Shown here: positions 57,001 to 63,990 of the stretch, one piece after another | How the letters are laid out: each line of letters starts with the position of its first letter | How positions within the stretch are numbered: the stretch's first letter is position 1 | NCBI GenBank assembly: GCA_944470555.2 | Contig: OX104127.1 | Span: forward strand, 93,148,708 to 93,212,707 | Source of the DNA: Heterobilharzia americana | Taxonomy: Eukaryota > Platyhelminthes > Trematoda > Strigeidida > Schistosomatidae | Reading direction: 5' to 3' | DNA: 64,000 bases | The notes under the pieces: generated by a model | What the model saw: the letters and a program-made list of their open reading frames with translations, nothing else | Database searches by the model: none | Told to the model about the DNA's origin: nothing | Made by a program: the position numbers and the translations under genes

Positions 57001-59675
57001 TTGAATGATAACTAAAAGGGGTCATGTAAGATTTTTTTAAGTCGTTTATCAGAATTTACCTGTTTATTAATTTCAAGTTGTTATTCATTGAGGAACAAAC
57101 GAAACCTCGGAGCACTGGGCAGCTGTTTCGTCCTAGTATGGGGCTCCTCAGCAGTGCGCACCCACGACCCCGCCAGGGATCGAACCCGTGACCTTCAGGT
57201 TCCGTGGCCAGCACGTTACCATTGGGCCACTGGGTCAGGATCCAATGGTCCATATTTCCAACTTCTGTTAGCTTACGATATTAGTTGTTTTATCTGTTGG
57301 GAAAGAAACAGTTATCACTCTGTGCCCACCATGACAAAGACTTTTGTTTTGTTGACGTTCATTCTGCATCTTTATGGGAGACTTTAAAGGTCACCCTAAC
57401 AGCCAAAATAACCAATGAGGTTGCGATATTTCGTGTGGAAAGACTATTTTTCATGGAATCGAGAAACGGGATTAGTTGTTTCATCAATTGCTAGGGTGAC
57501 CTTTTAAACCATTCCATTTTTACATAACATTATCGATTGATACCAGTTGAGTTTTTTGTTTCTTTACATTTCACACCCTTGACCTAGTTATCTGAATTCC
57601 ACCCATATCAGTTAACACAATGATTATGACCTTTCGCACATTTTGTGTAACCAGCCTTCGTGTGTTGAATACCTTTGTCTCACCCCTTATCCAACTTCCG
57701 CTTTGTAATATTCCTCTAGTCCTACTATGTATTGGCGAACATAGTTCTGCCTGTGTATTCACTCACTGAGTTCATGTGCTTTTAATTACTTCACATCGTT
57801 GTTATCTTTAATTTAAACCGATAATTCTCTAGCAAACTTATGTAAATTGATGTTCAAATTGTTTTCTGTTGTAAGCAGCTGATGAGAAACCGCTAAATGA
57901 AATGGATTCATACTATTCTACTCGAGCTGTTATTCTCGTTCTATTTAAATTTCTGCAGACAGGCTGACATCACGACTGTTCTTAAGAGGAAGCTTATTGA
58001 TGTATATCGTTCTCCCCTTCTGTGTGCGGTCGGTAATCTCATTAGTTACGCACACTTGTCGGTAACTTCAAATGGTTTGCTACCGAAAGTGGGCACAGAT
58101 ACAAGCTTCTGCCAATCTTCCAGGAGCGTGTTTCACTTCAATGGCGCGAAGCACGTACCTTAATGACAAACTGTTAGGTTCTGTGACATACCCACACCGA
58201 TTGGCATGTCCTACACTGGCTGTAATTCTCAACCTGAAGACAAGATCTCGACTCAGTGAATCGAGAGGTTTTATAGCAATCCCCTGTCTGCCAATGAAAG
58301 GGGTTCCGGGTAACCCCATCATTCCGCTGAAGTTTCTGAAGCGGAACAGTATTGGTGGGTGTTAGAGTCTGTAGTGAGTTACCAGATGAGTTGTGCACGT
58401 CGAATGATCTTGTGGACATGTTTAGTGTAAATTTGAGAATGTTTGATATGCGTTTCGCATCATGGAAATACAAAGTGTTATTCGAAGATTGGTGTATGAC
58501 AGTGGGTTGTAGAGAGTTGATTTGAAGTGGTTGAGCGTTCTGGTCACTCCACTTATCTGGGATGTTGGGTCAGCTCTTCTGGGTCAGTTGTTGAGGAGAT
58601 TTGTGTACGTGTAGAAAAGACTGGATTGGTTTCCACATGGTACGCCATTTATATTTCTGCCTTGATATCCGACTTTCTCTTACAGGTTGAGTGTAGTGGA
58701 GTGCAGTTGGCTGTGTTCTACGATTTAATTGTGAGACATGTTGGGTGATTAAAGGTAGAGGATGATGTGAGAAGGCTTTATATATCCAACCACCGTTGCG
58801 TTTGTAGGTTTGGTGGTGTTTTGTAGTGTCGCTGCTTGAGTAACGGAGACGCCATTTGTGGGTGACAACGGCAACCGAGTTGTTGTAGTGTCTAGATGAC
58901 ATAGGTGAGAATCGATGTCAATGGCTGATATGTATTCACATATTGTTGTAATCCTAATCATTATACTGAACTGAGTATTTTCTCATTTGCTCTTCTTGTC
59001 TATTAGTACTTTCTCTTGCTTTTGATTGATTCTTATTAACTTTATTATCTTTTATCTTCGTGATTTCTGTGATGGTGTGGTGATATGTGGTGTGGTAACG
59101 TGGACTGTTGTGCAGTAATGACAGGTCATATGTTGATTTTTTTTCTTCCTGTTTGTATCAATGACGATATTTTTTTATTTCCAAATATTATAAAATATAC
59201 GCGTGTTGCATCGGAGATGTGGACACTAGAAGTAACTCTACTGCAATATCTGTCTAAAGCAAGTAGCTTTGTGACATCAATTAATGCAAAGATTTATCAT
59301 CAGTATTTGGAGAAAATGGCTATTTTTTGTACCTGAAATATTATATTTATTTACATTTCCTATTTACGAAGGTTTAACGTGCCTGTATAGATTTATTCCT
59401 AGTTCTCTATCTTTTCTGGTTTACAATTACAGATAGGCTCTAGTGCAATGCCATATAAACGTAATCCTATTCGTTCGGAGAGAGCATGCTCTATAGCACG
59501 TTATCTAATGCACATGTCTGCTTCATCTGTTTCTACAGCCTCTGTACAGTGGCTTGAACGGTCTCTTGATGATTCAGCTATTCGCAGAATTGTCCTTCCG
59601 GAAGCATTTCTAGCAGCAGATGCCTGTCTCATTTTGTTACAAAATATAACTGAAGGATTAATCGTGTATCCAAAG
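35987..59675 (+). CDS. ADSL: Adenylosuccinate lyase, six exons, 3' end missing
   Basis: This cytosolic homotetramer of the fumarase/aspartase superfamily releases fumarate from SAICAR and from adenylosuccinate in purine synthesis. Six exons join in frame across GT/AG borders to 362 codons; animal enzymes have about 480, so roughly 120 C-terminal residues lie outside or were not recognised. Residues 9-52 hold the N-terminal block with [11 protein letters not shown]. Residues 80-85 are HDVMAH, with the conserved active-site histidine region. Residues 152-163 are [12 protein letters not shown], where H153 matches the catalytic histidine. Residues 282-293 are [12 protein letters not shown], the fumarate-lyase signature with the mobile-loop serine. 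The ATG at 35987 gives MDEFEEYK directly before the conserved NPLTKRY. No frameshift or stop lies in the exons, so the gene looks functional. Its introns carry many mobile-element remnants, most of them antisense. Confidence 0.96.
36010..36041 (+). other. ADSL intron 1, 32-bp micro-intron
   Basis: A GT...AG segment of 32 bp contains an in-frame stop (TGA at 36035), so it must be removed. Splicing restores the lysine codon and joins EEYK to [12 protein letters not shown], the order expected in ADSL. Very short 5' introns are a known feature of schistosome genes. Confidence 0.85.
36042..36175 (+). CDS. ADSL: ADSL exon 2
   Basis: It encodes residues 8-52, [12 protein letters not shown] through [20 protein letters not shown], the conserved N-terminal segment. 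The acceptor is the AG at 36040-36041 and the donor is gtagta at 36176, phase 1. Confidence 0.93.
36366..36440 (+). repeat. tRNA-like sequence, possible SINE head
   Basis: The stretch tggttcagtggt is followed about 40 bp later by cacgggttccaactc. They resemble an A box and a diverged B box of a tRNA-type promoter. No hammerhead domain was found downstream. Confidence 0.4.
36576..36800 (+). pseudogene. RTE-like family B RT fragment in ADSL intron 2
   Basis: The plus-strand reading gives [20 protein letters not shown] then [10 protein letters not shown] and [16 protein letters not shown]. This is a diverged match to the RT segment of family B (compare [20 protein letters not shown]). It is only about 225 bp long and is broken. 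Confidence 0.65.
36801..38009. other. ADSL intron 2, no further feature
   Basis: No coding motif was recognised. A weak tRNA-like stretch (gtgggtcattagtct ... ggatgcgaacc, about 37862-37917) may be an old SINE head. Confidence 0.35.
38041..38128. repeat. Palindromic insertion with 12-bp flanking duplication
   Basis: The 12-mer agtggaatccag occurs at 38029-38040 and again at 38117-38128. Between the copies lies a 25+25-nt inverted repeat centred on gagctc (38068-38092 and 38093-38117) with 23 of 25 positions paired. It looks like an insertion with target duplication into the SINE. Confidence 0.75.
38118..38176 (-). ncRNA. Hammerhead ribozyme fossil 1
   Basis: The minus strand has core CUGGUGA (canonical CUGANGA, so A6 is changed to G), stem II GUCC...GAC with a weakened pair, GAAA, and cleavage triplet AUC, which is permitted. 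Stem I can form (AUCUGG with CUGGAU). The A6 change should abolish or strongly reduce cleavage. Confidence 0.8.
38609..38758 (+). CDS. ADSL: ADSL exon 3
   Basis: It encodes residues 53-102: DEQIDEMK, then [20 protein letters not shown], then [10 protein letters not shown]. The acceptor is tacag at 38604-38608 and the donor is gtaagt at 38759. The histidines at residues 80 and 85 fall in the conserved HDVMAH block. Confidence 0.95.
38759..39150. other. Start of ADSL intron 3
   Basis: The exon 3 donor is followed by AT-rich sequence with no recognised feature. Confidence 0.4.
39151..42480 (-). mobile_element. RTE-like family B remnant, highly diverged
   Basis: At 39410-39721 the minus strand encodes the C-terminal part: [34 protein letters not shown] and [20 protein letters not shown]. 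Segments at 40280-40370, 41540-41700 and 42400-42450 resemble parts of the family B copies at 33617-35676 and 48590-52450. The remnant is patchy, so intervening sequence may be unrelated. Confidence 0.6.
42890..44773 (-). pseudogene. RTE copy C RT and C-terminal region
   Basis: The minus strand gives [59 protein letters not shown] and [13 protein letters not shown] in the same broken frames as copy A. It is not functional. Confidence 0.87.
44774..45033 (-). repeat. Chimeric solo LTR of the LTR2 family in RTE copy C
   Basis: This 260-bp LTR has no internal region. At two left diagnostic positions (44844 t, 44847 a) it matches the LTR at 15534-15793. At the right one (45028 g) it matches the LTR at 19914-20173. 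That is the product expected from recombination between the two LTRs of one element. Confidence 0.9.
45034..46296 (-). pseudogene. RTE copy C endonuclease and linker
   Basis: Motifs on the minus strand are [44 protein letters not shown] and a linker of charged residues. Stops divide it into several frames, as in 20174-21477. Confidence 0.85.
46297..46975. other. End of ADSL intron 3
   Basis: No recognised feature lies between the 5' end of RTE copy C and the exon 4 acceptor. Confidence 0.4.
46976..47307 (+). CDS. ADSL: ADSL exon 4
   Basis: It encodes residues 103-213, starting [10 protein letters not shown] and including [12 protein letters not shown] (catalytic H153) and [20 protein letters not shown]. 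The acceptor is gtag at 46972-46975 and the donor is gtttgt at 47308. The 332 nt keep phase with both neighbours. Confidence 0.96.
47308..48589. other. Start of ADSL intron 4
   Basis: No coding motif was recognised. A stretch at about 47425-47475 (ggtatcctagtggata) faintly resembles a tRNA-like head but is too weak to call. Confidence 0.4.
48590..52450 (-). mobile_element. RTE-like family B copy in ADSL intron 4, includes direct repeat D2
   Basis: The minus-strand C-terminal sequence [20 protein letters not shown] lies near 48760-48830. The 49362-51421 part is the same 2060-bp block as 33617-35676 (offset 15745). A diverged copy of part of that block (compare 34862-35010) recurs at 51863-52012, and 52290-52450 resembles 41540-41700. 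The element is a broken mosaic. Confidence 0.75.
49362..51421 (-). repeat. Direct repeat D2 of the 2.06-kb block
   Basis: It is a near-identical copy of 33617-35676 in the same orientation, with the two substitutions noticed both near the right end. RT-type motifs as in D1 lie at 49894-50091 on the minus strand. Confidence 0.92.
52451..54794. other. Rest of ADSL intron 4
   Basis: It is AT-rich and I recognise no gene, SINE or element in it. Confidence 0.4.
54795..54998 (+). CDS. ADSL: ADSL exon 5
   Basis: It encodes residues 214-281, including [20 protein letters not shown] and [18 protein letters not shown]. The acceptor is acag at 54791-54794 and the donor is gtaatt at 54999. The 204 nt equal 68 codons in phase 0. 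Confidence 0.96.
54999..56154. other. Start of ADSL intron 5
   Basis: Two weak tRNA-like stretches are present: minus strand about 55200-55290 (B-box-like gagttagaacccc) and plus strand about 55440-55515 (B-box-like taggttcgactc). Neither is followed by a recognisable hammerhead. Nothing else was recognised. Confidence 0.35.
56203..56565 (+). pseudogene. Unassigned ORF ending in the left arm of the inverted repeat
   Basis: An uninterrupted frame of about 120 codons has ordinary protein composition (for example [20 protein letters not shown] and ARELSV at the end). It ends at 56565 and has 3'UTR-like AT-rich sequence after it. The last 35 or so codons plus that downstream sequence are repeated in inverted orientation at 57738-57917. 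I do not recognise the product. It could be a retrocopy fragment, part of an element, or chance. Confidence 0.35.
56461..56636 (+). repeat. Left arm of the long inverted repeat
   Basis: It matches the reverse complement of 57738-57917 over about 175 bp, with three substitutions in the first 140 bp and small indels near the inner end. Confidence 0.9.
56700..56885 (-). mobile_element. tRNA-derived SINE fragment
   Basis: The minus strand carries a near-perfect B box (ggttcgaatcc, 56731-56741) in a T-arm-like context. It is preceded by sequence matching, in inverted orientation, the stretch at 57287-57345 (gtgcccaccatg ... gacttttgttttgttga). No hammerhead domain was recognised in this copy. Confidence 0.6.
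57090..57240 (-). mobile_element. tRNA-promoter SINE with type-2 hammerhead
   Basis: The minus strand has an A box tggcccaatgg, a B box ggttcgatccc (57176-57186), a hammerhead domain (57110-57159) and then the family end gtgctccgaggtt. The tRNA-like head is well preserved, with both internal promoter boxes matching consensus. Confidence 0.85.
57110..57159 (-). ncRNA. Hammerhead ribozyme fossil 2 (type 2)
   Basis: Minus strand: stem I pairs GCGCACUG with CAGUGCUC (7 of 8 positions). The core is CUGAGGA (position 7 is free in hammerheads, so this is acceptable), then stem II with one C-A mismatch, GAAA, and a short self-complementary stem III. The cleavage triplet is GCC instead of NUH, because U16.1 is replaced by C. 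That single change should block cleavage. Confidence 0.8.
57383..57508. mobile_element. MITE-like element with terminal inverted repeats
   Basis: The 126-bp segment starts tttaaaggtcacccta and ends tagggtgaccttttaaa. These are inverted repeats that match apart from a one-base indel. It has no coding capacity. The ggtcacc start could fit a Merlin-type or other DNA transposon derivative, but the family is not established and the target duplication is ambiguous. Confidence 0.65.
57738..57917 (-). repeat. Right arm of the long inverted repeat
   Basis: This is the reverse-complement partner of 56461-56636. The two arms enclose about 1.1 kb of SINE and MITE-like sequence. Confidence 0.9.
57918..59432. 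other. Rest of ADSL intron 5
   Basis: Short open frames occur at 57897-58163 and 58072-58365, without recognisable domains or matching splice partners. No element was recognised. Confidence 0.35.
59433..59675 (+). CDS. ADSL: ADSL exon 6
   Basis: It encodes residues 282-362, starting with the signature [12 protein letters not shown] and continuing through [16 protein letters not shown] to the end [10 protein letters not shown]. The acceptor is acag at 59429-59432 and the donor is gtatgt at 59676. The next conserved block of the family was not found in 59676-64000. Confidence 0.96.
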
Positions 59676-59757
59676 GTATGTCTCTTTTTTCGACAACTTA
59701 CTCACTATCTTGACGTTTCGAATATGAGTATCTCGTTGTATAAAGTGTTTTATTTTA

Positions 59758-59758
<1 letters not shown>

Positions 59759-59829
<71 letters not shown>
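59759..59829. repeat. (TA)n microsatellite
   Basis: About 65 bp of nearly pure TA repeats lie 84 bp after the exon 6 donor, inside intron 6. The length is probably polymorphic. Confidence 0.97.
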
Positions 59830-59930
59830 GCCGCAGTCATAAACGTAAACGTCCAGCTCCTAAATAAGCACAAAATAAAGAATTTAGTAAACTTTTCTGC
59901 AACATATACGTAAATGATGCGCATACGCCA

Positions 59931-60095
59931 AATAATGATGGATAGTGGCTAGCAGTGGAATCCAGCATGCGCGTTTCGTCCTATTTGGGACTCATCAGCT
60001 TGATGTGCCTGCCTCCCAGTTAACGATGTTGTTCCCACTAAGTCTCGAACCCGGGAACAATCGCTCTAAACGTCAAGTAATGTTACAGTACTGCT
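59931..60095 (-). mobile_element. Hammerhead SINE (Sm-alpha type), 5' truncated
   Basis: The minus strand reads B box ggttcgagact (about 60040-60053), a hammerhead domain, and the 3' end ctgctagccactatcc. The A box region was not found, so the head is truncated. Confidence 0.85.
59954..60012 (-). ncRNA. Hammerhead ribozyme fossil 3
   Basis: The minus-strand core CUGAUGA, stem II GUCC...GGAC and GAAA are all intact. The cleavage triplet is AUG, where the third base may not be G, so cleavage is not expected. Stem I (AUCAAG with CUGGAU) has one mismatch. Confidence 0.85.
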
Positions 60096-60720
60096 TAAGA
60101 AAGTCTTGTTAGTGCCTTTGAAACTTTAACACATTTGCAAATTTTTATTCCTATCTACCTGAAGAGTATCTTAAAAGACAAATATGAACAAAGAATATTC
60201 TTTTCAATAACTTCTCATCAGGTTCTACAGTTATAAAAGGAATTTCTTTAACATATTAATAATAGCCAGAAATCGTGGCGAATGCATCTTAGAATGGGTA
60301 TGGAATTAAGATTACAAATAGATTGTTTAACTTTGTGGATGGTAGTGTAATTTATACATCTATGTCAAGTGCGGTAATAAGTTGAGTGCAAACTTTATCA
60401 ATTGATTAGCGATCAGACGTACTGGAAAGGAAAATTAATAATAGAGTTCAATGCTGCAGTGTGTTGGATGAGTGATTAGTACAAAGAATTTACTACAAGG
60501 GCAGAAATGGATTGGATATGTCATTATAAGACGGTTAAATTGTGAAACTGCTGAAATGATAAGAGTAATAATCATATTTTAAAAAATTCTAACAGGAATT
60601 TTGGAGATTTATTATTATAAGACGAGAGGAAAGTCTAGTTACAAGTAAAAATAACAGTAATGATTTTGTAGTTTAAGGTTATTGGCGATTTTATGTTTAG
60701 GGTAGCATTCATCACGGACT
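60096..60720. other. ADSL intron 6, no feature
   Basis: It is AT-rich and no gene or element was recognised. Confidence 0.4.
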
Positions 60721-60880
60721 GACACCATTTGGAGAACCGTTGAAAACTTGGGAGCACTGGACAGCCGTTTCGTCTAAGTGTGGGACTCAGCAGTATGCAC
60801 CCACGACCCGATCAGGGCTCGAACTCAGGACCTTCGAGTTTCACGATGAACGCGTTAACCATCCAGCTGCTTGGTCAGAG
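60721..60880 (-). mobile_element. tRNA-promoter SINE with type-2 hammerhead remnant
   Basis: On the minus strand it has an A-box-like agctggatggttaacg, a B box gagttcgagccc (60815-60826), a hammerhead remnant (60752-60797) and the end cagtgctccc. It is the same family as 57090-57240. Confidence 0.8.
60752..60797 (-). ncRNA. Hammerhead ribozyme fossil 4 (type 2)
   Basis: The minus strand keeps GAAA and the permitted triplet GUC, and stem I ACUG/CAGU. Aligned with the copy at 57110-57159, it lacks three bases (the NGA part of CUGANGA), including the catalytic G8, so it must be inactive. Confidence 0.75.
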
Positions 60881-61019
60881 TTCACCGGTTCAGTTTCCTA
60901 CTGCTGTCGATTCGCAGCATAGCGCGACTATCACCCAAAGTCTTCTGTTTAGGAGTCCCACACTAGAACGAAACGGTTTTCGTTCATATTTGACTTTCAA
61001 TATATGAAATGGAAATCTT

Positions 61020-62170
61020 TAATCGTCTGAAGAGCATCTACTTAAATTGTAAGCGTTTTCCGGAAAGAAAGAGATTTTACTGCTCCTAAAATTCATCATA
61101 CAGCTTCGGTCTAATAGTCGAATGACATGTAACCATCACAACACTGACAGCTTATGTCTGTGAATTTGTCAACTGAATCATTTTCACTCGAATGCAACAA
61201 ATCTAATCAATTTTTATAGATTTGGTTCTTTAGTTTTTCACACAACTTTAATACCAGATAATCTTTGTAACTATAACCTTAAGATGCTCCTAAGTATACA
61301 TCATAGCTTGTGATTACTACGGGTTGTGTTTGTATTTCAAACTAAGAAATGCGACCTGTTGTTTAAGTCTTCTACTTGTCAACCACAAGATCAAAGTTTC
61401 AAAGTCTATAACATCAAATGATTTATTTTGTTTGCTCACAAACTTGCGATATATTTAGTTTATTTACCACTCCACTTGTGAGTATAGTAAGATATACAGC
61501 TGCTAGATAGTGAAAATAACAGCAAAAAACTAGTGTGTTCATCTGATTGGTAAAGATGACTTATATTTTAACTCGATTCTAAGTGCTTTTTTATTCCACT
61601 GAGACAGCCGATATCAAATGATTTTCTAAGTTTCTGAATTGCTTTTTCCACTGTTGAAGTCACTTGCATACTGTTGTCGATAAATGTCGTAACTGTTATT
61701 TATTTCAAAAACCCAGTGCAGTGTAGGAAATCATATCATGTAAGCTAGTCATTTTCACCATTTTGACCTTGATGGGGATTGAGTAACGGAGAGGTTTAAC
61801 CAAGATTCTTGGATACATTGCTAGTGATATGTCCTTTATCTCTGCCACTCATATATAAGATCCTGGTGAAGTGTTGTAAATACCTTTGTTTGAACTTAGA
61901 TTTTGTTTGATACTTACTTTTATGGGCAATCTATGACATCGGCACTAACAAGGCCGGATACGAATATCCAAGTTAAGCACAAAAGCCTAAATTTCACAAG
62001 TTAACTTGATCCCCCGTTAACACTCGTTTGTTTGCTGTTAGGTTGAAACACTCAATTGAAGTAATAAGTAAGTGGTAAGTGCAGTTAGGTTTCTTCATTT
62101 TCGCCTATGCTCTAATGAAATGAAATCTGGATTTCAGTTTGCGTAAACCACTCCCTAACAACTGTAAACA
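61020..62170. other. ADSL intron 6, no feature
   Basis: I recognise no gene or repeat here. The next ADSL exon was looked for and not found. Confidence 0.4.
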
Positions 62171-62196
62171 ATATTAATGATAGATAGTGGCTAGCA

Positions 62197-62245
62197 GTGG
62201 AATTGGGGACGCGCGTTTCATCCTGTTTTAGACTCATCAGGAATG
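62197..62245 (-). ncRNA. Hammerhead ribozyme fossil 5
   Basis: The minus-strand core CUGAUGA, GAAA and triplet GUC are intact, and stem II can form with wobble pairs. Stem I cannot form (GUCAUUC against CCCAAUU), so self-cleavage is unlikely. Confidence 0.75.
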
Positions 62246-62660
62246 ACCGACGTGTTCTACATGTACTTAGTATAGGTTGCAGGTCCATTTCCAATAATCG
62301 AATGAGAGTGCGGGTCTCTAATAATGGTCCTAACCTCTCGCGTGTCAAGTTACGCTGATATGAATGGATCCCTAGCCGACGACGCACATTTAGTCGCCCT
62401 TGGTTGGATAGCTGACATTGCTGATGACTTTGATGTCTGCGGTATTCTGTATCGTAGTGGAGAATGTGGGGGTGGTTACCAACAACGGTCCCAATTCCTC
62501 AGCGTGCACAAGCACATCACCGTAAAAGGGGGTCGCTTTATGCCCCTCTAAAACTTATGGAAATGACGGTATTATCCGGATATCCCCGCCTTAAAATGCA
62601 GTGGGAGAGGTGTCATTCGCATTCCACCACTAGCCGTGAACAACATCGCTCACCAAAAGG

Positions 62661-62721
62661 CAGGTACATCCAGCTGACAAGTTCCAAATAAGAAGAAATA
62701 CGCATGCTCGAATCTACTGCT
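62661..62721 (+). ncRNA. Hammerhead ribozyme fossil 6
   Basis: The plus strand has stem I strand AUCCAG and core CUGACAA (G8 replaced by A), then GAAA and triplet AUG. Both the core and the cleavage site are damaged. Confidence 0.7.
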
Positions 62722-62743
62722 AGCCATTATCTATCATTAATAT

Positions 62744-63539
62744 GTAATTGAAACAGGCAGTATCGAGGCATCCGCGCAGGAGCGCATTTGTCAATAGAGA
62801 ATGATTAATTCGGTTCACTCAACAACTGGATAGTTCAAGCAACAACATTACAACTTAAAGCAATGCAAGCCAACCAGAACTTCAAGCAATAATGAGTCGT
62901 TGTGTGAAATCAGTAAATAAAATCGTTGAAGAGCCAAATTCAGTTAATCATATATAATGATCTAGTGTAACTCAACCCAGCCAAGGTTGTACTACCTGTT
63001 TACCGTGGACAACATAAGTGGAGGAGAATCCAAACCAGAGAACTATTGCTTGAAGGTCAAATGCCTAAGCCAATATACTACATCTCCTCACTACATGTAT
63101 ATGCAGCACTGACAACATTGTAGTGAAAATAGTAAGAATAATTGATTTCACGTTGTTGAGATATTGGTAAAGGACGATTTCAGTGAGCGTTTGAAATCTT
63201 CCTTGTAACGTTATATCTTCATGTATTGTATGAGGGTTTAAATACTGACTTCATGTTCAAAGCGAAGCAGATAGTTCACCTGGATCTTCGATTTTAAATT
63301 TAATCAAAACTAAAGCACCAGGTGTTAAATTCTTATGCTTTTCGATAACCAAACAAAGACAATTAATGTAGAACTTTGCACAACAGTGTGTAAGTTCAAT
63401 TCACCTCACTTCACAGCAGGAGAGGAAGAAGAGCTTATTTTAGCAAAGAGATGAGATAAATCAAGTCCATTAAAATATTCAAGCATTTGATGATAAAGGA
63501 TGTGCACGTTTGCACCATTATCATCTTGTCATCCTAAGC
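62744..63539. other. ADSL intron 6 or downstream, no feature
   Basis: No recognised feature. Confidence 0.35.
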
Positions 63540-63990
63540 ACCCCAGTCCGATGGCCTACACCTCCCTACTCGACTAAAGATGGCAGTCAGCGGCCCTTAT
63601 ATAATGATTCACGTCCTAGTCCAGCCACTCTTCACTTTTATATACTCTACTCCTACCTCATTGAAAATTGCACAGCAAGGTGGGTGGTGATTTAGCATAT
63701 GTAACTCATATCGCAGCCATTTTGGTTGGTCACGGTTCACAGTTTCATTGACTGACGTGTCCTGTTTACCAAGTAATCAGTGCCTAATCTCAACACTGCT
63801 CACTGTAGTTCCAGCACACAGGGGCAGTTTTGCGATGAAGTGTGTCACCAAGGCCTCTAGTTTCTTCATATCTGCCATTCTCAACGGTAATGTTTCTCAT
63901 CCATAGAGTAGGACGGAGTAACCCTAATTCCTGTGAACAAAGTGGGTTTATAAACCATTCTTTTTTTTCTGGATCCAAAAGCCCGTGTGC
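63540..63990 (-). pseudogene. RTE-like family B C-terminal fragment
   Basis: The minus strand gives WETLPLRMADMKKLEAL and, in another frame, KQDTSVNETVNRDQPKWLRY then ELHMLNHHPP. These resemble the post-RT region of family B (compare [20 protein letters not shown] at 39500-39650). It is broken and probably continues beyond the window. Confidence 0.55.

Larger units (their letters stand above)
62171..62743. mobile_element. Two Sm-alpha-type SINE remnants in inverted orientation
   Basis: The ends 62171-62199 and 62715-62743 are inverted copies (28 of 29 match) of the SINE 3' end plus tail (ctagccactatctatcattaatat). The left unit reads on the minus strand and the right unit on the plus strand, each with a hammerhead remnant next to its end. 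The middle (about 62300-62640) is not clearly assigned. Confidence 0.7.

Noticed and set aside
57160..57238. Possible functional tRNA gene on the minus strand
   Set aside because: The A and B boxes match well, but a proper anticodon arm could not be drawn and a hammerhead follows directly, so it is the head of a SINE.
59658..59924. Open frames rich in Tyr and Ile on both strands
   Set aside because: They are translations of the (TA)n tract joined to exon or intron sequence.
60951..60981. Plus-strand hammerhead-like string (gagtcccacactagaacgaa)
   Set aside because: It resembles the stem II region of the type-2 SINE, but the CUGA core, stem I partner and cleavage site are not recognisable, so it was not annotated as a ribozyme.
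62324..62691. Two overlapping 75-codon plus-strand frames
   Set aside because: They lie between two SINE remnants, have no recognisable domain and do not match the missing ADSL C-terminus.
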